In this document: positions 1 to 9,295 of the stretch, one piece after another
How positions within the stretch are numbered: the stretch's first letter is position 1
Layout: each line of letters begins with the position of its first letter
Assembly: GCF_039822205.1 (NCBI RefSeq)
Contig: NZ_JBAGBW010000001.1
Span: forward strand, 1-64,000
DNA from: Thermodesulfobium sp. 4217-1
GTDB taxonomy: Bacteria > Thermodesulfobiota > Thermodesulfobiia > Thermodesulfobiales > Thermodesulfobiaceae
Reading direction: 5' to 3'
DNA length: 64,000 nt
Program-made: the position numbers and the translations under genes
Notes under the pieces: model-generated
What the model saw: the letters and a program-made list of their open reading frames with translations, nothing else
What the model was told of the DNA's origin: nothing
Database searches by the model: none

Positions 1-93
1 CTGCTAAAAGGGCTCTATTGACAAAATAATAAACTTATATAACAATAAACATTGTAATAATTACTGCTAAAAACTAATATTTAGGGGGTAAAA

Positions 94-2256
94 ATGTTCA
101 AAAACATGTCTTTGCAAGCCAAGCTAATTTTAGCTTCCACGCTATCATTCGTAGTTATCGGTCTTTTAGTTATTTGTATAGTATCCTTCCAGATGAACAG
201 CTACAATCAAACTATGATGCAAAAAGTTACTATTCTTTCTGACAGAATGATAGACAAGGATGTAGGCGGAATTGAAAATTATGTAAGAGGCTTAACAAAA
301 GACGTTGCAAATACTCAAAGGATCAAGGCAGATATACAGTCAAACAACATGAATGCCCTATCAACCCTCGTAAATTCATTTTTAGATTTAAAAGAAAATC
401 CAGATTTCTTTTGCATAGTTACCGATCAAACTGGCAAAGTAATATATACCACTCTTGGACAAAATTTTGTTGGAACCGATCTTAGCGCTCAACCCCCGAT
501 AAAGGCAGCTCTGTCAGGAAAGTCGGGAGCAGGCTTTGAAACTGCAAAACTAGTAAAGCTAGCAATAAGGGCTTATGATCCTATTTACGACGACAGCGGA
601 AAACTTATAGGAACAATACACATAGGCAGAAAGATTTCTGACTCTAATCTATTCGTAGACCAGCTAAAAAAAGATACCGGTTCAGATGTAACCTGGTTTC
701 TGGGAGATGAAAGGGTAGCCACTACTTTTGAAGACATTAAAGTAGGCACGAAACAAGAGAGTCAGAAAATAATAGAAGAAGTCTTGAAAAAGGGCGAAAG
801 TCCTATTGTAAAAACTGAACATGGCGGCAAGAGCTACCTTACACGCTTTGGGCCCATTAAGGATACAAGCGGTAATATAATAGGTATGAATTCTACTTCA
901 ATAAACACTGCAGAATACGATAATTATTTTAGAAATATAGTTCTGTCGTTAATTGGCGCAATAATTTTAGTATGTATCGTCTTGATAGGCATTTTCTTCG
1001 CTTTTATAAAGAGATCTATAGCAAAGCCTATCAACTCTCTTACCAAGGGCATAGAGGATCTTTCTACTGGCGACTTTACGCTTAAGCTCCCTGAGATGAA
1101 CAAAGACGAGCTGGGAAGGATAAAGGATGCCACAGAAAAGTTAAGGCTTTATCTGGTAGAGATACTGTCAAAGATAAACGTAATACAAAGCGAAATACAT
1201 TCGTCTAGTAAGGATATGCTGGTATCTTCGAACTCTTCCAAGCTCGCAGCAGGAGAAAGCAAGAAGGCAAGCGAGAATATGGCAGATGCAGCTACCAATC
1301 TGTCTCAGAGCGCTCAGGAAATATCAAATCAGGTTCAGCAGCTTCTGAGTGCAATAGACTCTATCGCATCAGGTTCTGAGTCACTGGCAAAGAGCGCCAC
1401 AAACCTGTCAGAAAAGACAGGCGCAATAGCTGACAGATCTGAGCAGATTGCAACAGATGCAAAGGCAGTAGACGATCTTACCAACAACGTAAATAAGGAC
1501 GCAAGAGAGGGCGCAAAGATAATTCAGGAGACACAAAACACTATGAACGCTATAGTCAATTCTGTAGAGAATCTCTCAAGCGTGATGAACGGCCTCAAAG
1601 AGAGGTCTCTTGAAATAGGCAAGATTGTGGACGTGATATCAGGAATAGCAGAGCAGACAAATCTACTTGCCCTAAACGCAGCAATTGAGGCAGCAAGGGC
1701 TGGAGATGCGGGAAGAGGCTTTGCAGTGGTAGCTGACGAGGTTAGAAAATTAGCTGAAGAGTCACAAAGAGCAGCAGTTGAAATTGGAAATATGATAAAT
1801 CAGACGATAAAAGAGACAGAGAAGGCTGCAAGCTCCATGAACGAAACGAAAGAAGGCGTCCTAAGAGGATCGTCAATGAGCGATAGAACAAGCGAGGCAT
1901 TTAAGAATATATTAAACGCAATAGAGAGACTCTCTGAAAAGATAGATATGACAACACAAAATATAACTACTATTACCAAGGGAGTACAGGAAATTGAAAC
2001 AGAGGTATCAAACCTTGCAGCACTTTCAGAAGAAAACAGCGCATCAAGCGAAGAGATGGCGGCAGCGGCCAAAGAGATATCCACAAACGTAGAAGGAATT
2101 GCAGCTACCAGCGAAGAGATGGCGGCATCCAGCGAAGAGGTGGCGGCATCTGCTCAGGAGAGCGAAACAATGGCAGAGCAAATTGACACCGAAGTAAATA
2201 AGCTGACTGAAAGAGCAAAAGAATTAAAGAGCGAGTTAGACAGGTATAAGTTTTAA
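94..2256 (+). CDS. Methyl-accepting chemotaxis protein with periplasmic Cache-like sensor
   Basis: This is a transmembrane chemoreceptor that should sense a ligand outside the inner membrane and control CheA. The 720 residues show a first membrane helix near 11-31, an extracytoplasmic single-Cache-like domain to about 275 with the typical I/VYTT and [18 protein letters not shown] segments, a second helix near 283-304, a HAMP domain to about 357, and a long cytoplasmic coiled coil. The signalling hairpin tip ([18 protein letters not shown], near 520-540) is canonical. No C-terminal methyltransferase-docking pentapeptide is present. The ATG follows a GGGGG ribosome binding site, and a TTGACA hexamer lies at 18-23. 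The gene stands alone, with no che genes nearby, so its ligand cannot be inferred. The family assignment is firm. Confidence 0.95.
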   Translation: MFKNMSLQAKLILASTLSFVVIGLLVICIVSFQMNSYNQTMMQKVTILSDRMIDKDVGGIENYVRGLTKDVANTQRIKADIQSNNMNALSTLVNSFLDLKENPDFFCIVTDQTGKVIYTTLGQNFVGTDLSAQPPIKAALSGKSGAGFETAKLVKLAIRAYDPIYDDSGKLIGTIHIGRKISDSNLFVDQLKKDTGSDVTWFLGDERVATTFEDIKVGTKQESQKIIEEVLKKGESPIVKTEHGGKSYLTRFGPIKDTSGNIIGMNSTSINTAEYDNYFRNIVLSLIGAIILVCIVLIGIFFAFIKRSIAKPINSLTKGIEDLSTGDFTLKLPEMNKDELGRIKDATEKLRLYLVEILSKINVIQSEIHSSSKDMLVSSNSSKLAAGESKKASENMADAATNLSQSAQEISNQVQQLLSAIDSIASGSESLAKSATNLSEKTGAIADRSEQIATDAKAVDDLTNNVNKDAREGAKIIQETQNTMNAIVNSVENLSSVMNGLKERSLEIGKIVDVISGIAEQTNLLALNAAIEAARAGDAGRGFAVVADEVRKLAEESQRAAVEIGNMINQTIKETEKAASSMNETKEGVLRGSSMSDRTSEAFKNILNAIERLSEKIDMTTQNITTITKGVQEIETEVSNLAALSEENSASSEEMAAAAKEISTNVEGIAATSEEMAASSEEVAASAQESETMAEQIDTEVNKLTERAKELKSELDRYKF

Positions 2257-2267
2257 TTAAAGATACT

Positions 2268-2307
2268 ATTGCCACGAGACAAAATACTTGTCTCGTGGCA
2301 ATTTTTT
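2268..2307. terminator. Bidirectional Rho-independent terminator
   Basis: A perfect 13-bp stem (2268-2280 with 2290-2302) surrounds a short loop and is followed by a run of six T on the + strand. It sits between the stop of the chemoreceptor gene and the stop of the leftward small Cys-rich gene, so it can end both converging transcripts. The + strand tract is the better one. Confidence 0.85.
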
Positions 2308-2500
2308 ACTTTGGAACGAATTCCTTACAAGCCTTTCTTGATGGAAGAAAAATTCTGTCATTCTTCATACAAAGTCCCGCATCTGCCCTAGTGCTGCCGT
2401 ATGCAGAGCTCAATACAGTAAAGCCTGGAAAGGTTTTCTCAAATTTCCCAGGATCGTTCATAAAAAAAGAACACTTGGAACAATTTTGCAAACTTTTCAT
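2306..2500 (-). CDS. Small four-cysteine protein coupled to the YeiH-type transporter
   Basis: A 64-residue protein of unknown function. Four cysteines (C7, C10, C44, C58) form a CxxC pair and two separated single cysteines, ending in an ACKEFVPK tail. This resembles the many short bacterial proteins with a probable zinc or Fe-S site, but no named family is claimed. Its ATG overlaps the TAA of the upstream transporter gene by one base (TAATG on the minus strand), which implies translational coupling. Its stop codon abuts a terminator. A longer reading frame upstream exists in the same phase but lies inside the transporter gene, so the internal ATG at 2500 is chosen. Confidence 0.6.
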   Translation of the reverse strand: MKSLQNCSKCSFFMNDPGKFEKTFPGFTVLSSAYGSTRADAGLCMKNDRIFLPSRKACKEFVPK

Positions 2501-3882
2501 TATTTTAAAACGCTCCAGAAACCATAAAACACCTGTGTAGACATAAACCATCCAAGGAACACGTTTACCACAACTCCTATTGAAAATGCAGCAGTGGCAG
2601 CCCATCCAACCGACTTAAGATCCTTGAATCTGGTAGTCAGACCTATGCTTGCAAAACAAAATATAAAGGTCCATGTTCTAAGAGAAGAAATAGGAGCTAT
2701 CAAGTTAGGGTTAACGTTCTTAGCGAACTCTGCAGCCGAATATCCTGATGTAACCAAAGTCATTATGATAGATGCCACAAAAAACCCTATAACGAACTTC
2801 GGAAAGCGCCACCATATCTCCATTGGAGAAGGGGCTACTCCACACTCTTCCTTTTCCCACTTCATACATGCTATAAGTGCAAAAACAAATGACCAGATAC
2901 CTATCCACATATCTCTACCTATAACCTTCATCAAGGTAAAGGCATGTAGAGCCGAAGTTTCATTACCAACCATGTGACCATAGGATACTGCAGCAGCAAA
3001 GCCCGCTGCATCAGCAAACTCCGAAGTTCCAATCCATGCGCCCGCAACACCAGCAGGTAAACCAAGCGCCTTCGATACAAATGGAAGCACGATGATCATT
3101 ATCAATGCAGCTATAACAACCAAAGTGACCGTAGAGTAAAGGTGTTCCTTCTTCGCTCCAACTGCACTAGCTCCAGCCATAGCGGCCGAGACGCCGCATA
3201 TTGCACCGCCCATGCCTAAAATTGTTGCAAATCTCTTGTCGAGCTTAAAATACTTTGTCCCAACAAAAAATATAGTTAAACAGGTTATCACAGAGATTAC
3301 TGTAGCCTGCGTCAACGCAACAGGCCCAGCAGAGACAACAAGCGCGATAGGAAATGTAGCGCCAAGAAGGACTATACCAGTCTTAATATAGTATTCAACC
3401 CTAAAGCCATCGTCCAGCCAACGTGGGATGGGCAAAACGTTTGCAAGGAGAAGACCCAGAACAAGGGCAACTAACGGGGGCTCAAGGTTGAAATATTGTG
3501 CATATTTCCAGCCACCAATAGCAAAAATTATAATAGAAAAGATATAAAGAAGGGTAAAAGATGGTATAAATTTGGAAGGCTTAACCCCCATAATTGCTGT
3601 AGAAATGGTAAAAAAGATCAACCAAAATACATACTGCATAATATACTGAGGAGCGTTTGCTCCAAGGTGTGCAAAGATCTGACCTACATTGTCCCACTTT
3701 AGACCCCCTGGATTAATAGCAATTGCTTTTACAAAAGAACTCCCCGAAGTAAAAGCAAAATATGCAGCCAAAACAACAAAAAGCCCAAGCCAAATAGCCC
3801 ACCAATCTTCTTTTAGGTAAAGATCGGTCCATCTTGATTTTGGCGGAGCACTTTGTACAACATCATCTTTACTGTTTGACAT
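2500..3882 (-). CDS. YeiH/YadS family putative sulfate exporter
   Basis: An integral membrane protein of 460 residues with about ten hydrophobic helices, matching the YeiH (putative sulfate exporter, UPF0324) family. The GMGGAICGVSAAMAGA and TSEFADAAGFAAAV segments and the GATFPIALVVSAGPVALTQA region are typical. The family has been linked to sulfate or sulfonate-derived anion export, but direct evidence is thin. The start is placed at the ATG at 3882 because a GGAGG site lies just upstream; the frame is open 18 codons further. The long soluble N-terminal stretch of about 35 residues before the first helix is unusual. It is followed by a coupled small cysteine protein. A sulfate-related role fits the sulfur metabolism genes at the other end of the window, but this is inference. 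Confidence 0.85.
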   Translation of the reverse strand: MSNSKDDVVQSAPPKSRWTDLYLKEDWWAIWLGLFVVLAAYFAFTSGSSFVKAIAINPGGLKWDNVGQIFAHLGANAPQYIMQYVFWLIFFTISTAIMGVKPSKFIPSFTLLYIFSIIIFAIGGWKYAQYFNLEPPLVALVLGLLLANVLPIPRWLDDGFRVEYYIKTGIVLLGATFPIALVVSAGPVALTQATVISVITCLTIFFVGTKYFKLDKRFATILGMGGAICGVSAAMAGASAVGAKKEHLYSTVTLVVIAALIMIIVLPFVSKALGLPAGVAGAWIGTSEFADAAGFAAAVSYGHMVGNETSALHAFTLMKVIGRDMWIGIWSFVFALIACMKWEKEECGVAPSPMEIWWRFPKFVIGFFVASIIMTLVTSGYSAAEFAKNVNPNLIAPISSLRTWTFIFCFASIGLTTRFKDLKSVGWAATAAFSIGVVVNVFLGWFMSTQVFYGFWSVLK

Positions 3883-4257
3883 GTTGAGACCTCCATCTAG
3901 ATTAAGTAATAATTTAATCGCTGCAACAAAAAACATACAAACCCGATCACTCTAACATCTGCATCTATTCTAAAGCGCATAAAACCAGAATAAATTCTAT
4001 AATCCACCACCTCCTAAATTACAAACATAAGTCAATTAGATGTTTATAATAAGTATATTGTATATCTTATAAAATTGATAAGTCAAATATATTTATATAA
4101 ATATAGTTATATGCCCAATATAGAAATGTAGGCTATTTGTTGAGTTATTTGACCATATATAAAGAAAGTTGATATACTCATAAGAAATTGATATGTACAA
4201 ATCCCAATCTAAAATATAAACTTAAATTAAGACAATCAAAACCAAGGGGTGAACATT
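3883..4257. promoter_or_regulatory. Divergent intergenic region with candidate nadA promoter
   Basis: This AT-rich spacer separates the leftward transporter from the rightward nad operon. On the + strand TTGACC (4149-4154), an 18-base spacer and TATACT (4173-4178) make a good sigma70-type promoter for nadA. On the minus strand an AGGAGG at 4011-4016 is followed almost at once by GTG codons at 4010 and 4007 that open a reading frame of about 36 codons ending just before the transporter ribosome binding site; whether this leader is translated is doubtful because the spacing is too short. I see no riboswitch. Confidence 0.4.
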
Positions 4258-5409
4258 TTGTACGAGAAGATTTCTGTCAATTCTTTAGGCACTAAATGGC
4301 ACGATCTATTTAATAGATACGCAGACGATCTTTATCCTGGGAGATACACTCTGGAGATGTGCAGAGATCTTGCAGATATTTATTCAGAGATAAATGAACT
4401 AAAGAACAAAAAAGATTCTGCAATACTCTCTCACAACTACCTTTATCCTGAGTTTCATGAAATTTCAGATAGCATAGGCGACTCCTTAGGGCTGAGTCTG
4501 TTCGTAAAAGAAAGACAGTGCAAAAGAGTGGATTTTCAGGGAGTTTTTTTTATGGGCTCAAACAGCAAGATTGTAGTAGGAGAAGAAAAAAGACTATTTG
4601 TGCCAGATAGACCAGAGAATTTAGGCTGCTCGCTTGTAGATTCAATCGACATATCGTATATAAAGAGGTGGAAAGAAAAATATGATGGCATCGTAATAAG
4701 CTACATTAATAGCGACATATATACGAAATCTTTAAGTGACTATATATGTACGTCTCGAAATGCTGACATGGTAATTATAAACGCTATAAAGAGATTCAAC
4801 GGGAAAAGGATATTGATACTGCCAGATAGGAATCTGGGAAGGGTAATGAAGGCAAGGGCGATAGACATATTGCAGGGAGAAGGCATAGATGTAGATCCAG
4901 ATATCATAGACGTCTATGACTTGGAAAAATCATATTGCCACGTACATGAGAAAATAGATCTAAACTATATCTTAAAAGCAATAGAAAAGCACCCAGAAAG
5001 CGACTTCTTAATACACCCTGAGTCTAGTTGCAGTTTTGACCTATACAATATGACAAAAAAAGACAAAAACCTTCAAAAGAGGGTTTACATAGTTTCCACC
5101 GAACAGATGATATCATCTGCAAAAAATTCTTCAGCGAAAAACTTTGTCGTGGGCACTGAAAAGGGGATGATATATAGACTTAGGAAAGAGGTTCCAGAAA
5201 AAGGATTTTTGCCAATAGATTTCGCAGAATGCGAATATATGAAAGCGAATACATTTGAGAAACTCCTTGAATCCCTGAAAGATGACAAATATGAAATCCT
5301 AATTTCAGATACAGAAGAAACAGAAATTAAAGAAAATGTCATATACCTGCCTCAGAAAATCGCCGAAAAAGCAAGAATTGCAATAATGAGGATGTTAGAA
5401 ATAAAATGA
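4258..5409 (+). CDS. nadA: Quinolinate synthase A
   Basis: It condenses iminoaspartate with dihydroxyacetone phosphate to quinolinate in de novo NAD synthesis, using an oxygen-sensitive [4Fe-4S] cluster. The three family cysteines are visible in their usual contexts: GCSLVD (C124), CTSRNA (C164) and AECEYMK (C325). Other signatures are LPDRNLGR, CHVHEK and HPESSC. The length, about 383 residues, is slightly above the bacterial norm of 300-350 because of an N-terminal extension. The TTG at 4258 is preferred to the GTG at 4249 because AAGGGGTGA lies eight bases before the TTG and overlaps the GTG. The stop overlaps the nadB start (ATGA), so the three nad genes form one operon. The enzyme is cytoplasmic. 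Confidence 0.93.
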   Translation: MYEKISVNSLGTKWHDLFNRYADDLYPGRYTLEMCRDLADIYSEINELKNKKDSAILSHNYLYPEFHEISDSIGDSLGLSLFVKERQCKRVDFQGVFFMGSNSKIVVGEEKRLFVPDRPENLGCSLVDSIDISYIKRWKEKYDGIVISYINSDIYTKSLSDYICTSRNADMVIINAIKRFNGKRILILPDRNLGRVMKARAIDILQGEGIDVDPDIIDVYDLEKSYCHVHEKIDLNYILKAIEKHPESDFLIHPESSCSFDLYNMTKKDKNLQKRVYIVSTEQMISSAKNSSAKNFVVGTEKGMIYRLRKEVPEKGFLPIDFAECEYMKANTFEKLLESLKDDKYEILISDTEETEIKENVIYLPQKIAEKARIAIMRMLEIK

Positions 5410-6965
5410 GCACAATTGAATGCGAAATTTTAATAATAGGAGCAGGTATTGCAGGCCTTACGTGCGCAATAAAACTGGCAGACAGAGGTAAGAATGTAGT
5501 AGTAATCAATCGCTCAGAGGATCCAGAAGAGTCTAACACCAAATATGCGCAAGGAGGCATAGTTTGGTGGGGAGAAGACGACTCGGTCGAACTAATAGAA
5601 ACAGATATTGAGGAGGCAGGAGACGAGGTTGGAAGAGAAAGCGCTATAAAGATTATCGCAGAAGATGGCCCTGTACTGGTTAAATATCTTTTGATAGACA
5701 GGCTTAGGATAAATTTCGATAAGGACTCGTTTGGCAATCTTCACAAAACACTTGAAGGAGGCCACTCAAAAAATAGAATTATACATGTGGCAGATCAAAC
5801 AGGACTTGCCATACAAAAAGCGCTTTTTCAAGAGGCAAAAAAGCATCCAAATATAAATATACTCTCGTCAACTACCGCCATAGATCTGATAAGCACAACC
5901 CACCATTCAAAAAATAGAGATGCGATATATCAAGGCACAAAAATTCTTGGAGCATACATCCTTGAGAGAGGTTCTAAAAAGATAAGCAAGGTGCTCGCTT
6001 CATATACGATCATCGCAAGTGGCGGAGTTGGAGCGGTTTACGAATACACTACCAACCCTGAAGGCGCCAGAGGCGATGGGATCGTAATGGCAAAAAGAGC
6101 AGGAGCTCACGTAATCAATATGGAATACATTCAATTTCATCCAACAGCCTTTAAGAAAGACAGCTGCAAATCATTTCTCATATCAGAATCTGTTAGAGGA
6201 GAGGGTGCAATACTGTTAAATGATAAAAAGGAAAGGTTTGTAGAGTCTGAGCTCTTGCCCAGGGACGAGCTAACCAGGCTCATATATAAAGAGATGAAAA
6301 AAGGCGGCACAAAAAATGTCTGGCTCTCATGCGAACCAATTATGAAAAGGGGCATAAAGCTCGAAGAGAGATTCCCAAAGATATTTTCTGACTGTCTTGA
6401 ATGCGGGATTGACATAAGAAAAGACCTAATACCAGTAGCGCCAGCATCTCATTACCTGTGCGGCGGCATAAGGGTCGATGAATGGGGAAAAACTAATTTA
6501 GCAAGGCTTTATGCTATAGGAGAGGCATCGTGCACAGGACTTCACGGAGCAAACAGGCTCGCCTCCACCTCTCTTCTGGAAGGTCTTGTCTGGGGGATAA
6601 GATCTGCCGAGAACATCATTGGCAACTTCTCCAAAGAAGATATAGAATCCTTTCAAATATCGGATTGGGACGAAAGATTTATTTTAAAAGAGCCAGACTT
6701 TACACTAATTGACGAATATCTTTCAAAAATAAAAAATATAATGTGGGAAAGAGTAGGCATTGTTCGCTCTGAAACAGAGCTTCTAAAAGCAATGAGGGCT
6801 CTGATGATGCTTTCTGTAGAGATAGTGGAAATGTACAGAACGTCAAAACTTTCTGACGAGCTAATCGGTCTGAGAAATACTATTGAGATAGCAATAGAGA
6901 TCACGTCTTGCGCAAGAAGAAATAGACTGAGCAAAGGAGCGCATTATAGGGAGGACACTTTATGA
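5406..6965 (+). CDS. nadB: L-aspartate oxidase
   Basis: This flavoprotein oxidises L-aspartate to iminoaspartate, the substrate of NadA. The 519 residues start with an FAD-binding dinucleotide fold (IIGAGIAGLTCAIKLADRG) and contain TKYAQGGI, GGVGAVYEYTTNPEGARGDG, the catalytic-loop region EYIQFHPTAF, and the capping RGEGA and SHYLCGGIRVDEWG segments. In an anaerobe fumarate rather than oxygen is the likely acceptor; that is general knowledge of the family. The gene overlaps both nadA and nadC by four bases (ATGA), showing tight coupling. The length and motif set are complete, and there is no sign of damage. Confidence 0.94.
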   Translation: MSTIECEILIIGAGIAGLTCAIKLADRGKNVVVINRSEDPEESNTKYAQGGIVWWGEDDSVELIETDIEEAGDEVGRESAIKIIAEDGPVLVKYLLIDRLRINFDKDSFGNLHKTLEGGHSKNRIIHVADQTGLAIQKALFQEAKKHPNINILSSTTAIDLISTTHHSKNRDAIYQGTKILGAYILERGSKKISKVLASYTIIASGGVGAVYEYTTNPEGARGDGIVMAKRAGAHVINMEYIQFHPTAFKKDSCKSFLISESVRGEGAILLNDKKERFVESELLPRDELTRLIYKEMKKGGTKNVWLSCEPIMKRGIKLEERFPKIFSDCLECGIDIRKDLIPVAPASHYLCGGIRVDEWGKTNLARLYAIGEASCTGLHGANRLASTSLLEGLVWGIRSAENIIGNFSKEDIESFQISDWDERFILKEPDFTLIDEYLSKIKNIMWERVGIVRSETELLKAMRALMMLSVEIVEMYRTSKLSDELIGLRNTIEIAIEITSCARRNRLSKGAHYREDTL

Positions 6966-7813
6966 ACTTCAAGGATGTTCTGAAAGAGAGAATACATCAC
7001 GACTTAGGTTTTGATTTTTATAGAAAAGATGGCTATCCATATTCAAAATTTGAAATAATCTTCAAAGAGAACGCATTGATTGCAGGGACTATATTCATAC
7101 CTACAATTATAAAAATTGTTGAAGAGGGATTTTTTCTTGAAGGTTTCGAGGAGTCTGAAAGTTATAAATTTGACATTATAAAAAGAGATGGAGAGAAGAC
7201 TTCTTCCAGAGAGACCATTATGTACGTATCTGGAAACGCAAACGTACTTTTAAAGGCTGAAAGAACAATTTGTAATATTTTATCTGAACTGTCAGGAATA
7301 GCCACTCACGTAAACGAGGTTCTGTCAGACTCAGACCGAAGCGTATTCTTGCTCGATACAAGAAAAAACGACCCATTGTTTAGGCCAGAGCACAAGTATG
7401 CCATAAATCTTGCAGGAGGAAGAAATCATAGATCTGGTTTTTTTGACGGGATACTTATAAAGGACAACGATATAGCTATATTTGGTTCAATCAAATCTGC
7501 TATTGATAACTCGCTAAAAACATCAAAGCTCTTAACCAAAATCGAGATAGAGGTTGGCAATATTGAAGACCTGAAAGCTGTTTTGTCAGATGGCAGAGTG
7601 GACGCGATATTGTTAGACAATATGTCGGCACAGGAGCTAAAGGTTGCAACCGAGATCATATCCCAATCGAAAAAAAGGTATCTTGTTGAGGCATCAGGAA
7701 TAAAGGAAGAGGATATCAAAGACGTGTCTAAAACAGGAGTAGAATTTATATCTATGTCATCTCTTATTAGAAGGGCAAGATATATAGACATATCAATGAA
7801 AGTCTTAATTTAA
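6962..7813 (+). CDS. nadC: Nicotinate-nucleotide pyrophosphorylase (carboxylating)
   Basis: It converts quinolinate and PRPP to nicotinate mononucleotide, completing the three-step route begun by NadB and NadA. The 283 residues show the type II phosphoribosyltransferase signatures in somewhat diverged form: LDTRKNDPLFRPEHK where most enzymes have DTRKTTPGLR, the GGRNHRSGFFDGILIKDND block, EIEVGNIEDL, ILLDNM and VEASGI. The usual KDNH/KENH is KDND here, a conservative-looking change that should be checked against structure. The start overlaps the nadB stop (ATGA). A possible promoter for the next gene lies in the 61-bp gap that follows. Confidence 0.9.
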   Translation: MNFKDVLKERIHHDLGFDFYRKDGYPYSKFEIIFKENALIAGTIFIPTIIKIVEEGFFLEGFEESESYKFDIIKRDGEKTSSRETIMYVSGNANVLLKAERTICNILSELSGIATHVNEVLSDSDRSVFLLDTRKNDPLFRPEHKYAINLAGGRNHRSGFFDGILIKDNDIAIFGSIKSAIDNSLKTSKLLTKIEIEVGNIEDLKAVLSDGRVDAILLDNMSAQELKVATEIISQSKKRYLVEASGIKEEDIKDVSKTGVEFISMSSLIRRARYIDISMKVLI

Positions 7814-7874
7814 TTTTGATAATCTTAATGTTAAAATATAAATAATTACTAATATAGCTTTAAGGAGGTATTTT

Positions 7875-8441
7875 ATGCCAAAAATTTTAATCTTAACGGG
7901 CGATTGCGCAGAGGACTATGAAGTAAAAGTCCCCCAACAGGCCTTGATGCTCTTGGGCTATGACGTAGAAATTAGCGCCCCAAACAAGAAGGCAGGAGAC
8001 ACGCTTCAGCTTGTAGTGCACGACTTTACAAACCTTGATACCTACATTGAGTTAACAGGCCACAGGATACCAGTGGACATAGCCACAAAGGATGTCAAGG
8101 TAGAAGATTATTTAGGATTGGTAATACCTGGAGGAAGGGCCCCTGAGTACATCAGAAGGTACAGCGAAGTTGTAGAGGTTACAAAAAAATTCTTTAGCTT
8201 GGACAAACCAGTTGCATCTATCTGCCACGGTTCCCAACTATTAGCCGCTTGCGGTGTATTGGCTGGCAGAAAGATTACCAGCTATCCAGCATGTGCTACT
8301 GAATGTATGATTGCAGGCGCCAATTGGGTTGATCAGGACGTAGTGATAGACAAGAATCTTGTAACAGCTCAAGCATGGCCAAACCACCCGCTTTGGCTTA
8401 GAGAATTCGTCAAACTGCTCGGAGCAAAAATAGAAATTTAA
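7875..8441 (+). CDS. DJ-1/PfpI family protein
   Basis: A cytoplasmic 188-residue protein of the DJ-1/PfpI superfamily. The nucleophile-elbow motif ICHGSQLL gives the conserved cysteine (near residue 116) followed by His, and VIPGGRAPEYIR contains the conserved GGR loop. Members act as deglycases, chaperones or proteases of uncertain physiological role. Closest by eye are the clostridial and archaeal PfpI-like proteins of about 190 residues. A strong AAGGAGG precedes the ATG. It is followed by a weak hairpin at 8457-8490. It is probably its own transcription unit after nadC, since the 61-bp gap contains TTGATA and a TATAAA-like hexamer. Confidence 0.88.
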   Translation: MPKILILTGDCAEDYEVKVPQQALMLLGYDVEISAPNKKAGDTLQLVVHDFTNLDTYIELTGHRIPVDIATKDVKVEDYLGLVIPGGRAPEYIRRYSEVVEVTKKFFSLDKPVASICHGSQLLAACGVLAGRKITSYPACATECMIAGANWVDQDVVIDKNLVTAQAWPNHPLWLREFVKLLGAKIEI

Positions 8442-8456
8442 TATGTATCAACACAG

Positions 8457-8490
8457 TAAGAGGGCACAAATTATTTTTTGCGCCCTCTTA
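8457..8490. terminator. Hairpin between converging genes
   Basis: A 9-bp perfect stem (8457-8465 with 8482-8490) lies between the PfpI gene and the leftward ArsR unit. Neither strand has a good T tract after the stem; T residues occur in the loop instead. A terminator role is plausible from position but weakly supported. Confidence 0.45.
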
Positions 8491-8499
8491 TCCATAATT

Positions 8500-8601
8500 T
8501 CATACTAAAAAAGCAAGTGATGGCAATCCATGCCATCTGAAAGGTGGATGTGGCTCAAGTAGTGCAAAAAAGAGACCTAAACCATTCCATAGCCTACCTC
8601 C
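8500..8601 (-). other. Possible micro-ORF or small RNA downstream of arsR
   Basis: Downstream of arsR on the same strand a GGAGG (8597-8601) precedes an ATG at 8590. As read, the frame closes after 11 codons at 8555. The neighbouring frame continues to a stop at 8500-8502 and encodes a compact Pro/His/Trp-rich tail including EPHPPFRWHGLPSLAF. A single-base slip in the run of six T (8566-8571) would join the two into a peptide of about 29 residues. The DNA also contains a GATGGCA...TGCCATC hairpin (8519-8537). It may be a frameshifted or recoded small protein, a structured 3' RNA, or nothing; I do not recognise it. Confidence 0.25.
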
Positions 8602-8650
8602 ACATATTTGATAATTATAATAATTCTAACATATCAAAATTGCAAAACGA

Positions 8651-8980
8651 TTAAATACTTCTTAAATTCTTATACAATTCTTCGTGTCCTTTTGCCTGAT
8701 CGTTCAAGGTCTTCTTTGCATCTATGACAAGATCCATAACTGACGGCAACAGTATTTTATAAAAAACTTTTTGGCCATCTTTTCTGGAATCTATAATGCC
8801 TTGCTTTTTAAGAATCCTAAGGTGCTGGGACAGATTTGACTGCTCTACACCTATCTCTCTTAAGAGCTCGCATACGCACCTTTCTTGTTCACTTAACGTT
8901 AACAATATCTGAATTCTGAGGGGGTGAGCCAAAGTCTTAAAAACTTCAGATATCATTTGGTATGCCAAAACCTTCTTCAT
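8651..8980 (-). CDS. ArsR/SmtB family metal-sensing repressor
   Basis: A 109-residue winged-helix regulator. The N-terminal part has HPLRIQILLTLSEQE followed by RCVCEL (C35, C37), the alpha-3 metal or arsenic thiolate site of ArsR proteins. The recognition helix QSNLSQHLRILKKQGII and the wing RKDGQKVFYKI are canonical. It should bind DNA as a dimer and be released by As(III), Sb(III) or a soft metal. AGGAGG lies just before the ATG. No arsenic or metal efflux gene is adjacent, and the divergent neighbours are a CBS protein and an NRAMP-like transporter, so control of metal uptake is one possibility. The divergent spacer contains a short inverted repeat (AAATTC-TCA-GAATTT, 9051-9065) that could be an operator. 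Confidence 0.88.
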   Translation of the reverse strand: MKKVLAYQMISEVFKTLAHPLRIQILLTLSEQERCVCELLREIGVEQSNLSQHLRILKKQGIIDSRKDGQKVFYKILLPSVMDLVIDAKKTLNDQAKGHEELYKNLRSI

Positions 8981-9148
8981 GCTATCCTCCTAACATAATA
9001 TTCATAGATTTTAAGAAAAAAAATTCCAAATATTTATATTATTATATTATAAATTCTCAGAATTTAGAATAGACTTTACAATGTTTACATAGCAATTTAA
9101 ATCTGTTAAACTTTCAAATGAATATATTTTCTTACGGAGGTGATTTGC

Positions 9149-9295
9149 ATGGATGATATACCAGATTTATGCTGTTTAAAATTCTTTGAATTTGAATTTT
9201 GCAAATCACCAAAATGTAAGGAGGTATATTGTGTCTTATGTGAAACTTATTTCAGAATTTTATCTAAGCACACAGATCAATCAATCTATATTTGA
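9149..9295 (+). CDS. Cysteine-rich micro-ORF overlapping the start of the MgtE-N/CBS gene
   Basis: This 48-codon frame is preceded by a near-perfect ribosome binding site (ACGGAGGTGA, 9134-9143) and begins MDDIPDLCC. Six cysteines occur, the last four as CKSPKCKEVYCVLC, so a metal site is conceivable. It overlaps the next gene's start (9231) by 65 bases in another frame, so ribosomes finishing it pass over the downstream ribosome binding site. It could be a metal-responsive leader peptide for the transporter operon, a real small metalloprotein, or chance. The strong start signal is the main support. Confidence 0.5.
   Translation: MDDIPDLCCLKFFEFEFCKSPKCKEVYCVLCETYFRILSKHTDQSIYI

Noticed and set aside
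9051-9065. Firm ArsR operator
   Set aside because: The inverted repeat AAATTC-TCA-GAATTT is short and common in AT-rich DNA, so it is only mentioned under the regulator.
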